Shown piece after piece: positions 44,155 to 53,234 of a stretch of DNA of 64,000 nt. Position 1 is the stretch's first letter; the number at the start of each line of letters is the position of its first letter. The position numbers and the translations under genes were made by a program. Under the pieces are notes generated by a model. It worked only from the letters and a program-made list of their open reading frames with translations. It did no database searches and was not told the DNA's origin. Source of the stretch: Algibacter miyuki (GTDB taxonomy: Bacteria > Bacteroidota > Bacteroidia > Flavobacteriales > Flavobacteriaceae); NCBI RefSeq assembly GCF_042427745.1, contig NZ_JBHMFA010000010.1, one strand, 5' to 3'.

Positions 44155-46284
44155 TTATTGAACTTGTGTTTTAGCTCTATTATCTTCAATTTCCGCAGCA
44201 TCTTTTAATGCATTGTATAATTTAGAATTCACAACATTAGATTTTTGTTGCGCAACTCTGTTTGCAGAAGATTGGTAGTTATCTAATGGTGCAGCCGGCG
44301 TAACTTTTGTTACCTGAATCATGTAAACACCATTTGCTCCATCAATTAATTTAGAAGTTTCACCTTCTTTTAATCCAAAAGCAGCACCAACAACTAACGG
44401 CTCTCTACCTGCTCCAGAAATTGTTGGAGTTTTCATATTAATCGCAGAAGCTGTACGTATACTTTTATTTTGTGATGTTGATAAATCTTCTAAGGTTGTA
44501 GCTGTTATTTTAGATCTTAACATCTCTGCTTTTTTCTCTTTTCTAAGTATTGGTAACACACTTACTGTTGCATCTTCAGCAGACATTAATCCGGCTTCAT
44601 GCTTAGCAACTAATTGTGCTATAACATAACCATTAGTAATACTGAAACGTTTTAAATCACCTATTTCAGCGCCTTCTTCAAATGCCCAACGTACAATTGG
44701 TCTTTGACTTCCAACTCCAGGGATGGTTTCATCTAAAACTTTTATCCCATTAACAGGACGTACTGTAAAGTTACGCTCTTTTGCAAGTGCTTCAAAATCA
44801 TTATCAACAGCAGCAACTTCAAAACTAGAAGCATCTCTAAATACTTTATCAACTGTAGCATCCGATGGCTCAATTAATCTAGATAAGGTTCCAACTTTAA
44901 CAGCTTTAGATGTATTCTTTTGTCCTTCAACTTCAATAATATGAAAACCGAACATGGTTTTTACAATTCCTAAATCGCCAGTTTTACCTTCAAATTCAAA
45001 ATCGTTAAATTCAGGAACCATAGTATTGTATGCATGCCAATCGTAACGACCACCGTTTTCAACACTTCCTTGATCTGTAGAAAATTCTGTAACAAACTCA
45101 GGAAACTTAGAACGGTTAGATTTTAAAATAGTTAAAAGGCTATCCGCTGTAGCTTTCGCTTCTGCTTCAGTTTGTGTTGCTTGCGCTCCAGAACTTCTTG
45201 TTCCGATAAAAGGAATTAAAATGTGTCTAACTTTAGCTGAATCTGGAATTTGCTTTACCGCAATTAATTTAGAAATTTTGTAAGAACCATTATCTTTATA
45301 AGGTCCGTAAACATCTCCAACATTTAAGTTATAAATAGTATCAGCAATTGCTGATGGTAAACTTGATTTAAATACAAAACGATTATCAAATTTAATATCA
45401 GAATTAGAGTTGATAAACTCTTCGTTGTTTTTAGTATTTAAAAATCCAGTTATATTTTCGTTAGCTTTAAGGCCTTCATTATACTCAACACGATCCGTTA
45501 AAAGCTTCTTTAAATCTTCTTGAATTGCTGCTTCATCTTCTGGACTAGCAACTTCATTAAATTCTACAAAACGAATATCTCTTGTAGCTTCTACTTCATA
45601 CTTAGCAGCATGCTTACTAACGTAGCTAGAAATATCAGATTTAGTTACCTTCACTAAACTATCTGCGATAGAAGAATAAGGTACTTGTACATATTTAATA
45701 TCTACTTTATTATTCTCAAGCATATATTCCAATTCACCTTCAGCAAGTGTTCCTGTTAACCCAGCTTTTACTAAGTTAAAGTAGTTTTGTTGTAAGGCGT
45801 TGGCTGCTAATTGCTTTTCGTAATTAACCCAACTTTCGTAACCTGCAGGTGATGTTTCCTTTAAGTTAGCAATGTATTCGTTAAGTTTAGCTTCATCAAA
45901 TAAACCCGCTTCGTTTAAAAACTCAGGACTTGTTGCAAGTGCCGTTTTCAAAAGATCTTTCATTTGGTCTTTTTCTACAGAAATCCCTAATTTTTCGAAC
46001 TGGCCACCTAAAACAGCTTCTCTTACTTCTTGCTCCCAAACACGATTCATGGTTTGTGTATTGCTTGAATTAGGACCTGCTTGACGTTGTGCCACTTCTA
46101 CTTTTTGCAAGAAAGACTCGCGTGTAATGTCTGTGCCATTTACGGTACCCACAATGTTTTGCGATTTTGCTGAAAGCGCATCGCTATTTTTAAATAAATC
46201 TGCTAATACGAAAGAGAATAACGCCAACGCTATTATTAAGATTAGGAAAAGTGAACGTTGTCTGATTTTATTTAAAACTGCCAT
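44155..46284 (-). CDS. SurA/PpiD-like periplasmic peptidyl-prolyl isomerase
   Basis: This 709-aa membrane-anchored folding factor has a single N-terminal TM helix (RSLFLILIIALALFSFVLADL at about 10-30), a SurA_N-like chaperone domain (VNGTDITRESFLQKVEVAQ and following), a parvulin Rotamase domain at about 345-450 (AKVRHILIPFIG, FPEFVTEFSTDQGSVENGG, MFGFHIIEVEGQK), then a further SurA-like C-terminal domain. This is the PpiD architecture. It helps fold outer-membrane and secreted proteins in the periplasm. It has its own 350-base upstream gap, so it is likely transcribed separately from the CBS-domain gene. Confidence 0.87.
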   Translation of the reverse strand: MAVLNKIRQRSLFLILIIALALFSFVLADLFKNSDALSAKSQNIVGTVNGTDITRESFLQKVEVAQRQAGPNSSNTQTMNRVWEQEVREAVLGGQFEKLGISVEKDQMKDLLKTALATSPEFLNEAGLFDEAKLNEYIANLKETSPAGYESWVNYEKQLAANALQQNYFNLVKAGLTGTLAEGELEYMLENNKVDIKYVQVPYSSIADSLVKVTKSDISSYVSKHAAKYEVEATRDIRFVEFNEVASPEDEAAIQEDLKKLLTDRVEYNEGLKANENITGFLNTKNNEEFINSNSDIKFDNRFVFKSSLPSAIADTIYNLNVGDVYGPYKDNGSYKISKLIAVKQIPDSAKVRHILIPFIGTRSSGAQATQTEAEAKATADSLLTILKSNRSKFPEFVTEFSTDQGSVENGGRYDWHAYNTMVPEFNDFEFEGKTGDLGIVKTMFGFHIIEVEGQKNTSKAVKVGTLSRLIEPSDATVDKVFRDASSFEVAAVDNDFEALAKERNFTVRPVNGIKVLDETIPGVGSQRPIVRWAFEEGAEIGDLKRFSITNGYVIAQLVAKHEAGLMSAEDATVSVLPILRKEKKAEMLRSKITATTLEDLSTSQNKSIRTASAINMKTPTISGAGREPLVVGAAFGLKEGETSKLIDGANGVYMIQVTKVTPAAPLDNYQSSANRVAQQKSNVVNSKLYNALKDAAEIEDNRAKTQVQ

Positions 46285-46633
46285 CTGTAATTAAAATGTT
46301 TTAGAATAAACCCTTTTTGGGATTTAGCTTGTTAAATTTGGATACCTTTTGATACCCAATTTGATGAAAATATCGTGCGCGAAAATACCATTTTCTATTT
46401 AATAATGAAAGGGATATTTTGTATTTTGTTTATTGTATGTTAGTTTGTAGCTATTCAGGCACTTGTTATGGGTTTAGAAGCGCTTATCCCGTCAGGTTTT
46501 TATTCCTGAAATGTTTCAGTCAAAACGTAAAAAGGAAGGTTTTCTTCTTATCTATTTAATCTATAAGGAAAGACTAATTAATCTAAATACTATTGAAACA
46601 TTCAATTTTCAATTCTAATAATAAGTTTCAATA
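46285..46633. other. 349-base spacer, no gene
   Basis: No coding frame is supported. It contains the palindrome CTGAAATGTTTCAG (about 46505-46520), two repeats of GATACC (46340-46360 area), and AT-rich promoter-like sequence for the isomerase gene. Nothing more is recognised. Confidence 0.4.
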
Positions 46634-47923
46634 TTAATCTTCCTCAAGAAGTTTAATTTCAACTAGATCAATTTTTGTATTAGATACTTCTAGAATGGTA
46701 AACTGAAAATCGTCCATTTTAACCACTTCATGTTGTTCTGGGATTTGTTGTGTATGACTTACAATTAAGCCGCCCAAGGTTTCATAATTTTCACTTTCCG
46801 GAAGGTTAATTTTGTAGGTTTCGTTAATATAATCTACCTCTACCCGACCCGAAAAATGAAAGGTATCATCCTCTAACTTTTCATCCACTAAATCTACCGT
46901 ATCATGTTCGTCTTCAATTTCGCCAAAAAGTTCTTCAACAATATCTTCAACCGACATAATACCTGAAGTGCCACCATATTCATCTAAAACCACAGCAATA
47001 CTTTTGTGTTTTTTAGTCAATACACCCAACACATCTTTAATTAAAACGGTTTCTGGCACAAACTCAACGGGCAACATCATTGCCTTAATGGTTTTTGGCT
47101 TTTTGAAAAGTTCAAACGAGTGAGCGTAACCTAAAATATCATCAATAGTTTCCTTATAAACCAAAATCTTGGTACAACCGGTTTCTGTAAATAAGGCGTT
47201 TAAAGTTTTTATAGATTCATTAATTTCAACAGCAATTATTTCCGTTCGAGGCACCATAACTTCGCGTGCTTTTACTTCGGAAAACTCTAAAGCATTCTGA
47301 AATATTTGAATTTCACTATCCACTTCGTCATGTTCTTCAACCGATTCCATTTGCTCGCTGATGTAATTCCCTAATTCAACCTTTGTAAAGGCCAATTGAA
47401 TTTGATCGCCTTCTGTTTTAAAAAAAGCTTTTAATACCACATCAGAAATCCAGATTACAAAATCGGATATAAAACTAAATAACACATAAAACACATAGGC
47501 AGGAACGGCTAATGCTTTAATAAGTTTGTTGGCGTAGATTTGGAAAAACACCTTCGGAAAAAATTCCGCAGTGATTAAAATAACTATGGTTGAAATAATG
47601 GTTTGCGTTAATAAACTTAAATCGTCGAGTAAGTAATTTAAAAACCCATAAGGTGTTGGCAGCATAGACTGAAACCAACTTACAAGCAAATCGCCCATAA
47701 AAAACCCATAGAGTACCAATGCAATATTGTTACCAATAAGCATGGTGGTAATAAATTTTGAAGGTTTTGCCGTTAGCTTTTTTAACACTTTAGCCAACAT
47801 ACCTTCTTGCTTTTTTTCAATTTCGATATGTATTTTATTTGAAGATACATAAGCGATTTCCATACCCGAGAAAAATGCAGAAAGGATAAGTGAAACAATT
47901 ATGATAATAACATAAAGGCTCAT
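46634..47923 (-). CDS. hemolysin-like CBS-domain membrane protein (CNNM/CorC type)
   Basis: This 429-aa protein has a CNNM (DUF21) membrane domain at about 1-190 (SLILSAFFSGMEIAYVSSNK with the family S-x-x-E-x-A pattern, MLIGNNIALVLYG), paired CBS domains at about 205-330 (VMVPRTEIIAVEINESIKTL, VLDEYGGTSGIMSVEDIVEE) and a C-terminal CorC_HlyC domain (FHFSGRVEVDYINETY and following). The family includes magnesium/cobalt exporters and the gliding protein GldE; without gldD or ssb next to it, a general CNNM transporter is preferred. Its ATG directly follows the TAA of the 61-aa protein. Confidence 0.88.
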   Translation of the reverse strand: MSLYVIIIIVSLILSAFFSGMEIAYVSSNKIHIEIEKKQEGMLAKVLKKLTAKPSKFITTMLIGNNIALVLYGFFMGDLLVSWFQSMLPTPYGFLNYLLDDLSLLTQTIISTIVILITAEFFPKVFFQIYANKLIKALAVPAYVFYVLFSFISDFVIWISDVVLKAFFKTEGDQIQLAFTKVELGNYISEQMESVEEHDEVDSEIQIFQNALEFSEVKAREVMVPRTEIIAVEINESIKTLNALFTETGCTKILVYKETIDDILGYAHSFELFKKPKTIKAMMLPVEFVPETVLIKDVLGVLTKKHKSIAVVLDEYGGTSGIMSVEDIVEELFGEIEDEHDTVDLVDEKLEDDTFHFSGRVEVDYINETYKINLPESENYETLGGLIVSHTQQIPEQHEVVKMDDFQFTILEVSNTKIDLVEIKLLEED

Positions 47924-48109
47924 TTACTTGGAGTTATTGCTTTTATTTTCGAAACGACGTCTAAAGAAGAACATAAATATAGCAAGGGCTAATAAAAACA
48001 AACTTAGGTATGCTCGACTTCTATCAATGTTCCAGATTTTGAAAACATCATAGACTAAGTAGAGTGCGAAAGCTAAATATAAAAATTTTGAAAATTTTAA
48101 ATAGTTCAT
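47924..48109 (-). CDS. small two-span membrane protein, 61 aa
   Basis: This tiny protein has a first hydrophobic segment (FLYLAFALYLVYDVF), a loop IWNIDRSRAY, a second segment (LSLFLLALAIFMFFF) and a basic tail RRRFENKSNNSK. It is wedged between lptC and the CBS-domain gene, its stop TAA abutting the next ATG. The context and the clean two-span layout support a real, co-transcribed gene. The function is unknown. Confidence 0.72.
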   Translation of the reverse strand: MNYLKFSKFLYLAFALYLVYDVFKIWNIDRSRAYLSLFLLALAIFMFFFRRRFENKSNNSK

Positions 48110-48228
48110 TTATTGAATTTTAAACTGAGTACAAAGATAATTAAAAATACAGAAGCACGATTTTATTTGTAACACTGTTTTATGTTACTAAAATAGAATA
48201 AAGAAAAATGAAGTGGAAAGCTATAGAA

Positions 48229-48783
48229 CTACTCTTCCATACTAATAATTCCAGTAACTTCTAGAACTTCGGCATTTTTGAATTTGGTATCCGAATCAAA
48301 ACCGTTCCCGTGAATAATATCGGTTTGGGTTTCAAAGGTTACCGCGTTATTGGTAAATAACCAATTCTTTTTTTGATCGTAAAAAAGTTGTTCCGATTTT
48401 AAAGAAGAGCCATCAGCCATTGTAATAACAACGTGACCTCGTAAATCGATTAAATTCGTATCAGAATAAATAATAGCATAATCTGCAACAACAGTACTTT
48501 TTTCATTTTTATCTCCATATAAATACAGTACTAATCCATCTGTAAATTCGTTATACGGAAAATCTCGATTGGAGAAATCGAGCATTTTTGTGCTAATTAA
48601 ATTAGCTGTTACCCGACCAGAGTCGGTGTGTTTTAAGTTAACATTTTCAGCAACACCTATAGGTTCATTTTCCGAAATGCCAATTTTCTGCACTTCTTTC
48701 AAACTATTATTGCATGAAAAAAACATAGTCATGCAACTAAGCATGACTATGTTTAAAATATAATATGTTTTAGTCTTCTTCAT
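48229..48783 (-). CDS. lptC: LPS export periplasmic protein LptC
   Basis: This LptC-family protein of about 184 aa carries the beta-jelly-roll that passes lipopolysaccharide from LptBFG to LptA. Signs: LKHTDSGRVTANLISTKML and FTDGLVLYLYGDKNEKST, then YAIIYSDTNLIDLRGHVVI, KSEQLFYDQKKNWLFTN and GNGFDSDTKFKNAEV. The N-terminus MSCMTMFFSCNNS region has a lipobox, so a lipoprotein anchor replaces the usual TM helix. The start at 48783 is preferred over 48822 because it overlaps the upstream TPR stop as TAATG and gives the signal sequence. Confidence 0.85.
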   Translation of the reverse strand: MKKTKTYYILNIVMLSCMTMFFSCNNSLKEVQKIGISENEPIGVAENVNLKHTDSGRVTANLISTKMLDFSNRDFPYNEFTDGLVLYLYGDKNEKSTVVADYAIIYSDTNLIDLRGHVVITMADGSSLKSEQLFYDQKKNWLFTNNAVTFETQTDIIHGNGFDSDTKFKNAEVLEVTGIISMEE

Positions 48784-50165
48784 TAAATACTTGGTACGGT
48801 AATCGAAGCCCCTATCCAACATCCAATTTTAATAGATTGTCCAGAACAACCACAGCTAAAAATATCTGCTTTAGCAGGTGCTTTAGCCATATAGTTTGCT
48901 ACAGATGCTGCTGACGCCTTCTTTAAAGTAGGATCTACACGTGCTGCTTTTCTAGCCTCGTCTGCTGCTAACCAATATACTGCTCTTTTATTAAAGTTTG
49001 TATCTCCACAGTTGTTTGCACTAGCTGCATACATCGCTGCAATAGATAAATGTGGACGACCGTTTGATGGGTTTAATTTTAAAGATTGTCTAAAGTATCC
49101 TCTAGCCTGACCGTAGTTTCCTCTAGATTTTAGTTTAATACCAATTTTGTTGTTTAATTTGGCTTTCTTGAAGTCATCAGACTCTAAATCAATAGCTTGC
49201 TTGTAAAAAGCAATAGCTTCACTGTTTTTACCTTCTTTATCTTTCAAGATCCCTAAGTAATAAGCTGAATTAGCCGAAGGTGAAATTTCGTGGTATGCAT
49301 TTACTAACTTAAAGAATAACGGATCATCAGTACAATCTTTTTCAGACATTTTACCCGCTGCTCTTTGTAACCAAACCGCATTGGTTTTGTTTTCTTCAAA
49401 ATCCTTTTCGTATAAAGGAATTAAGTTTTCACAGTTTGCTCTTGAACCTAATTTATTATCAATACCAGATGAAATTTGATCGTAAGCTTTCAAATAACTT
49501 TCACTTGATCTTTTAATGCTTTTTTCTTTTGATGTTAAGCTTGCTCCTGTAGAATCTTTTTCAATAAGTGCATTTAGCTTTTTCGAGTAGTTTTCTACTT
49601 CACCCTCTACTTTTTCTGCAACGTCATCATATTTATTAAATAATTCTGCTGCTGATTTTTGTTTCGCATCATATAAATCAACCATTAAAGAGAAGTAAGT
49701 ATATAAACTTTTTGGGTTTGTAAAGGTGTCTTTATCTGCTTTATAGGCAGCATCAAAACATGCGTATAACTCTTCATTAGTTAAACTTAATGCCACTTTG
49801 TTATCGTATTTTAACTGGCATGCCATTGCTCCATATTCTCCAGCAGGAGTTTTGCTTGCAAAGTATTGAGCACGTTCTTCCCAAAGTTTTAAAAGATCAT
49901 TAATATATGCTACTTTTTCTGCTTCTGGTGCTTTTTCAATTTTATCTTCAAGAATTTTTTCTCCATATACGTAAATCGCTCTACTGTAACTTGGGTTTTT
50001 TGCTCTCAACTCCATAAATGGTGTATAAGCAGCTTCATAATTCTTGGACTTAGCATACTCTGACATGATAGAGAGTTTTGCCATATCTTCTTGATTGTCT
50101 TGAGCTATAAGGGCGCTCGTACTTACAAACAAAAAGGTTAATAATAGTGTAATTTTAGTTTTCAT
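48783..50165 (-). CDS. TPR protein with signal peptide, 460 aa
   Basis: Signal peptide MKTKITLLLTFLFVSTSALI, then cleavage near AQDNQ. The mature protein is mostly helical with tetratricopeptide repeats best seen at about 300-400 (NSAYYLGILKDKEGKNSEAI, then AKLNNKIGIKLKSRGNYGQA, LNPSNGRPHLSIAAMYAASA). The C-terminus is Cys-rich and hydrophobic (IFSCGCSGQSIKIGC, then WIGASITVPSI). It lies between the barrel protein (18 bases) and lptC (TAATG overlap). It may be an assembly or scaffolding factor in envelope biogenesis; that is inference from neighbours. Confidence 0.78.
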   Translation of the reverse strand: MKTKITLLLTFLFVSTSALIAQDNQEDMAKLSIMSEYAKSKNYEAAYTPFMELRAKNPSYSRAIYVYGEKILEDKIEKAPEAEKVAYINDLLKLWEERAQYFASKTPAGEYGAMACQLKYDNKVALSLTNEELYACFDAAYKADKDTFTNPKSLYTYFSLMVDLYDAKQKSAAELFNKYDDVAEKVEGEVENYSKKLNALIEKDSTGASLTSKEKSIKRSSESYLKAYDQISSGIDNKLGSRANCENLIPLYEKDFEENKTNAVWLQRAAGKMSEKDCTDDPLFFKLVNAYHEISPSANSAYYLGILKDKEGKNSEAIAFYKQAIDLESDDFKKAKLNNKIGIKLKSRGNYGQARGYFRQSLKLNPSNGRPHLSIAAMYAASANNCGDTNFNKRAVYWLAADEARKAARVDPTLKKASAASVANYMAKAPAKADIFSCGCSGQSIKIGCWIGASITVPSI

Positions 50166-50183
50166 GATATTAAATTTATGCTG

Positions 50184-51482
50184 TTAGTCAAATTTTCTTT
50201 TATTGAACCATCGATCGTTCAAAGATAAACTTAATTGGAAATTAACAAAATTCTCTTGAATTAAATTGCTGTTCGTGGTACCGCGTTTACCAACTTCAAC
50301 ACCAATATTAGCATTAGAGAAAAAGCTTCCAACTGGTAATCCCATTCCAAAAGACATGCCAAACTCGTTTATAGATTCATTTTCTATATTTAAACCGGTG
50401 TTTTCAAAATGCATACCTGCACGATAAACCACACGTTTCAAGTAGCTTGAAAACGAATCGTATTTAGGAATATAAAAACCACCTAATCGTACTGTAGATT
50501 GATCTTCGTAAGTTGCTGATGTGTTATTACTGTATAATTCGTTTGAGAAATCGCTTGTTTTCATGTATTCCGACTCAACACCAACAAACCATTTTCTTGG
50601 TTGGCCAATACCTACACCAAACGAAACTTTAGAAGGTAACACCAAGTCGCTTTCTTTTAAATCACCAAGATCTGTTTCTATTGTGCTTATCGGGAATTCT
50701 GTTCCATCGGTAGATGAAACAATTGTTGAAAATGAACGCTCATTTTTAGAATTTAAGCTACTCTCTGGCGTATAAGTAAGTCCTGAAACAAGTTCAAGTT
50801 TCTCATTTAACATTACTTTATACGATGCGCCGATGTTAATATTTAAACCACTTAAATCCGATCGGTTATTCTCACGTCCCTGATACTGTACAGCATCGCC
50901 TTCATCATCATACAGATAATCTATGGTGCTATTTTGGATGTTTCCGAAGTTATACTGAATATCTACACCAACATTTAAACCTTCAACAATTTGATATCCA
51001 AAACCTAAAAAGGCTTTATTAAGTCCGCCTTCACCTCTAAATCTATTGGAAATCTTTTCATCTTCATAAGATTCTAGCTTATAGCCCACCGAAGAATAAG
51101 GAATTAAACCGAAGCCAAAACCAAATTTACCTACAGGAATAGCTATCGCCAAATAATCGAAAGTTGAAGAAGACGCGTTATCGCTTCCTGAATCACTTTT
51201 TAAAGTCGTGCTTGTGTATGAACCACCAACGGTAAACTTCACAGGTCTACTTTCGTTGTTTAAAAGTTCTAAGTTTTTTCCTGCGTAAGAGGCCGGATTT
51301 CTAAGGTTAACGTGGATACTGTCAGTATAAATACTTAAACCACCCATACTCCTATTTTCTACCGTCCCTTTAAACTTAAGACTTCCTATACCGTAAAAAG
51401 AATACGGTGATGCCGTTCCTTCTTGTCCGTAACTTTGAATTGCCATTATTGCAATAAAAACGAATACAAGTTTTTTTATCAT
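50184..51482 (-). CDS. outer-membrane beta-barrel protein (FadL/OmpP1-like)
   Basis: This 432-aa protein has signal peptide MIKKLVFVFIAIMAIQSYGQ, an N-terminal region EGTASPYSFYGIGSLKF and MGGLSIYTDSIHVNLRNPAS (FadL-type hatch segment with NPA), then many alternating beta strands (FKFGFGFGLIPYSSVGYKL, and LNVGVDIQYNFGNIQN) and a C-terminal strand ending FNKRKFD. It resembles OmpP1/FadL/TodX transporters of hydrophobic compounds. The start codon overlaps the coaX stop (TAATG), so the two are translationally coupled. Confidence 0.72.
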   Translation of the reverse strand: MIKKLVFVFIAIMAIQSYGQEGTASPYSFYGIGSLKFKGTVENRSMGGLSIYTDSIHVNLRNPASYAGKNLELLNNESRPVKFTVGGSYTSTTLKSDSGSDNASSSTFDYLAIAIPVGKFGFGFGLIPYSSVGYKLESYEDEKISNRFRGEGGLNKAFLGFGYQIVEGLNVGVDIQYNFGNIQNSTIDYLYDDEGDAVQYQGRENNRSDLSGLNINIGASYKVMLNEKLELVSGLTYTPESSLNSKNERSFSTIVSSTDGTEFPISTIETDLGDLKESDLVLPSKVSFGVGIGQPRKWFVGVESEYMKTSDFSNELYSNNTSATYEDQSTVRLGGFYIPKYDSFSSYLKRVVYRAGMHFENTGLNIENESINEFGMSFGMGLPVGSFFSNANIGVEVGKRGTTNSNLIQENFVNFQLSLSLNDRWFNKRKFD

Positions 51483-52210
51483 TAATTTGAATTAAATTGT
51501 AAAATATAATTAAGTCCTTCTAAAAGAAAATTATCGTTGACAAATATGCTACTTTTTAATTGTTTAGACAAGAAATTAGTATCACCACCTGTTAAAATAA
51601 CTGTTAAATCTAAAAATTTCTCTTGATACGCCGTAATATTTCCGTCAATTTCATTTAAAACCCCATAAACAACACCTGAATGAATTGATGATTTTGTGGA
51701 GTTACCAATAATATTGCCAGGACATTCTGTATCCAATAACGGTAAATTCGCTGTTAAATTATTTAACGATGCATACCGCATACGTAAACCAGGAGAAATC
51801 GCACCACCTAAATATGCATTTTCATCGGTTACAAAATCATAGGTAATACAAGTTCCAGCATCTATTATTAACGTATTTTTCTTAGGAAATTGTTTAACCG
51901 AAGCACAAACTAAGGCTATTCTATCTACTCCTAATGTTTTAGGCGTTCCGTATAAATTCTCAAAAGGAAGCTTCGTGTTATGATTTAATTCTGTTAAATC
52001 AAACAAAACACCTATCTCCTCAACATCCCGTTGCGTTAAACGCCCAACCGAAGACACTATAGCCTTAGCAATAGTTGGGTATTCTTTTTTAATAACCTCA
52101 ACAGCCTTTAAAACATCCATTAACTTAACAACACGTTTAGCTACAAGTTGGTCTTTTTTAAACACAGCGAGCTTAACAAACGAATTTCCAACATCAATAA
52201 TTAAATACAT
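51482..52210 (-). CDS. coaX: type III pantothenate kinase
   Basis: This 242-aa CoaX makes 4'-phosphopantothenate, the first step of coenzyme A biosynthesis. Family marks: MYLIIDVGNSFVKLAVFKKD (ASKHA phosphate-1 motif with catalytic Asp), GVDRIALVCASVKQFP, IIDAGTCITYDFV (phosphate 2), LGGAISPGLRMRYASL and LTGGDTNFLS. It is K+-requiring and not feedback-inhibited in the family. It heads a seven-gene minus-strand run into outer-membrane functions. The short length is normal for CoaX. Confidence 0.92.
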   Translation of the reverse strand: MYLIIDVGNSFVKLAVFKKDQLVAKRVVKLMDVLKAVEVIKKEYPTIAKAIVSSVGRLTQRDVEEIGVLFDLTELNHNTKLPFENLYGTPKTLGVDRIALVCASVKQFPKKNTLIIDAGTCITYDFVTDENAYLGGAISPGLRMRYASLNNLTANLPLLDTECPGNIIGNSTKSSIHSGVVYGVLNEIDGNITAYQEKFLDLTVILTGGDTNFLSKQLKSSIFVNDNFLLEGLNYILQFNSN

Positions 52211-52349
52211 ATTTTCTATAAAACGGTAAATTTACAAAGCCGTTTTTAATTAATTCTGAAAAACTAAATATTATCTAATTTTATTTCAATCCATAACTGA
52301 AAGAAAATCAGGTTAATGAAAATTATTTTACATTTTTTTAATTTTTTAT

Positions 52350-52380
52350 TTGGCAGATACTTTAATTGAGTGTATATTTG
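52350..52380 (+). promoter_or_regulatory. canonical -33/-7 promoter of tRNA-Phe
   Basis: TTG at 52350-52352, 20 bases of spacer, and TATATTTG at 52373-52380 match the Bacteroidota promoter TTG-N(about 20)-TAnnTTTG. The implied start near 52387 is about 9 bases before the mature tRNA. Confidence 0.75.
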
Positions 52381-52395
52381 CAACCGCTTTAGCGA

Positions 52396-52468
52396 GGTAC
52401 CTTAGCTCAGTTGGTAGAGCAAAGGACTGAAAATCCTTGTGTCCCTGGTTCGATTCCTGGAGGTACCA
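52396..52468 (+). tRNA. tRNA-Phe (anticodon GAA)
   Basis: This is a 73-base cloverleaf. The acceptor GGTACCT pairs with AGGTACC, discriminator A. D-arm GCTC-AGTTGGTA-GAGC; anticodon arm AGGACTGAAAATCCTT with loop CTGAAAA, anticodon GAA; T-arm CCTGG-TTCGATT-CCTGG. CCA is not fully encoded (ACA follows). Promoter and terminator surround it, so it is a single-gene unit. Confidence 0.95.
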
Positions 52469-52481
52469 CAAAATTTTTCAC

Positions 52482-52519
52482 AAACTCTTAATAATCATTC
52501 GATTGTTAAGAGTTTTTTG
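52482..52519 (+). terminator. terminator after tRNA-Phe
   Basis: AAACTCTTAA (52482-52491) pairs with TTAAGAGTTT (52506-52515), with a further AATC/GATT inner stem and a T-run to 52518. Confidence 0.8.
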
Positions 52520-52698
52520 TTTTACAGCATATACTACAACTTAAAACAAAGTCAAACTCAAAAGGAATCATCATCAAAAACTTCGGAATTTAAACACCTC
52601 TCCCCCTCAAAGCAACACAACCTTCCAATCCATTACCAATTTCATCTATCAATATTTTTTAAATCCTTATATTTACTAGGAGTAAACACTAGGATTTT

Positions 52699-53184
52699 AT
52701 GAGCAAACAATTTATCGCCAAAGTAAATAATAATCAGGTTTTCGAAATTTTAGAAACCGATTTATCAGCTATTGATGTTGTAAAAACTTCAGAAAACAAA
52801 CAGCATATTCTTCATAAAAACACATCGTACAAAGCTGAAATTATTGAGTCAAATTTCCTCCAAAAGACTTACAAGGTTAAGGTAAACAACACTACTTACA
52901 CCATTAATATTGAAAACGAGCTTGATCAACTTATTAAAAAAATGGGATTTGAAAGCAGTTCTTCAAAACAAATTCAAACTATAAAAGCATCTATGCCGGG
53001 CTTAATTTTAGAATTACCCATAACCATTGGACAAGCAGTGAAAGAAAACGACACTTTACTTATTTTGGAGGCAATGAAAATGGAAAACATTATTACCTCG
53101 CCTCGCGACGGCATCATCAAAGCTATTCTAGTCACAAAAGGAGATGCTGTTGAAAAACAACAACTCCTGATTGAGTTTGAATAA
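52699..53184 (+). CDS. biotin carboxyl carrier subunit of acyl-CoA carboxylase
   Basis: This 161-aa protein has a biotinyl domain in its last 75 residues: SMPGLILELPITIGQAVKEN, LLILEAMKMENIITSPRDG (biotin attached to Lys in AMKM), AVEKQQLLIEFE. The N-terminal half has beta strands (YKVKVNNTTYTINIE) similar to the BT domain that links carrier to partner in propionyl-CoA type carboxylases. It starts the three-gene operon and lies 50 bases before the biotin carboxylase. Confidence 0.88.
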   Translation: MSKQFIAKVNNNQVFEILETDLSAIDVVKTSENKQHILHKNTSYKAEIIESNFLQKTYKVKVNNTTYTINIENELDQLIKKMGFESSSSKQIQTIKASMPGLILELPITIGQAVKENDTLLILEAMKMENIITSPRDGIIKAILVTKGDAVEKQQLLIEFE

Positions 53185-53234
53185 ATTTAAAACCGTCGTT
53201 TTAACCAGAATAAAAAAGAATAAACGCCAACTAA

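Noticed and set aside
52439..52702. Plus-strand 87-aa frame
   Set aside because: It begins inside tRNA-Phe, runs through the terminator and overlaps the carrier protein start; low-complexity composition.
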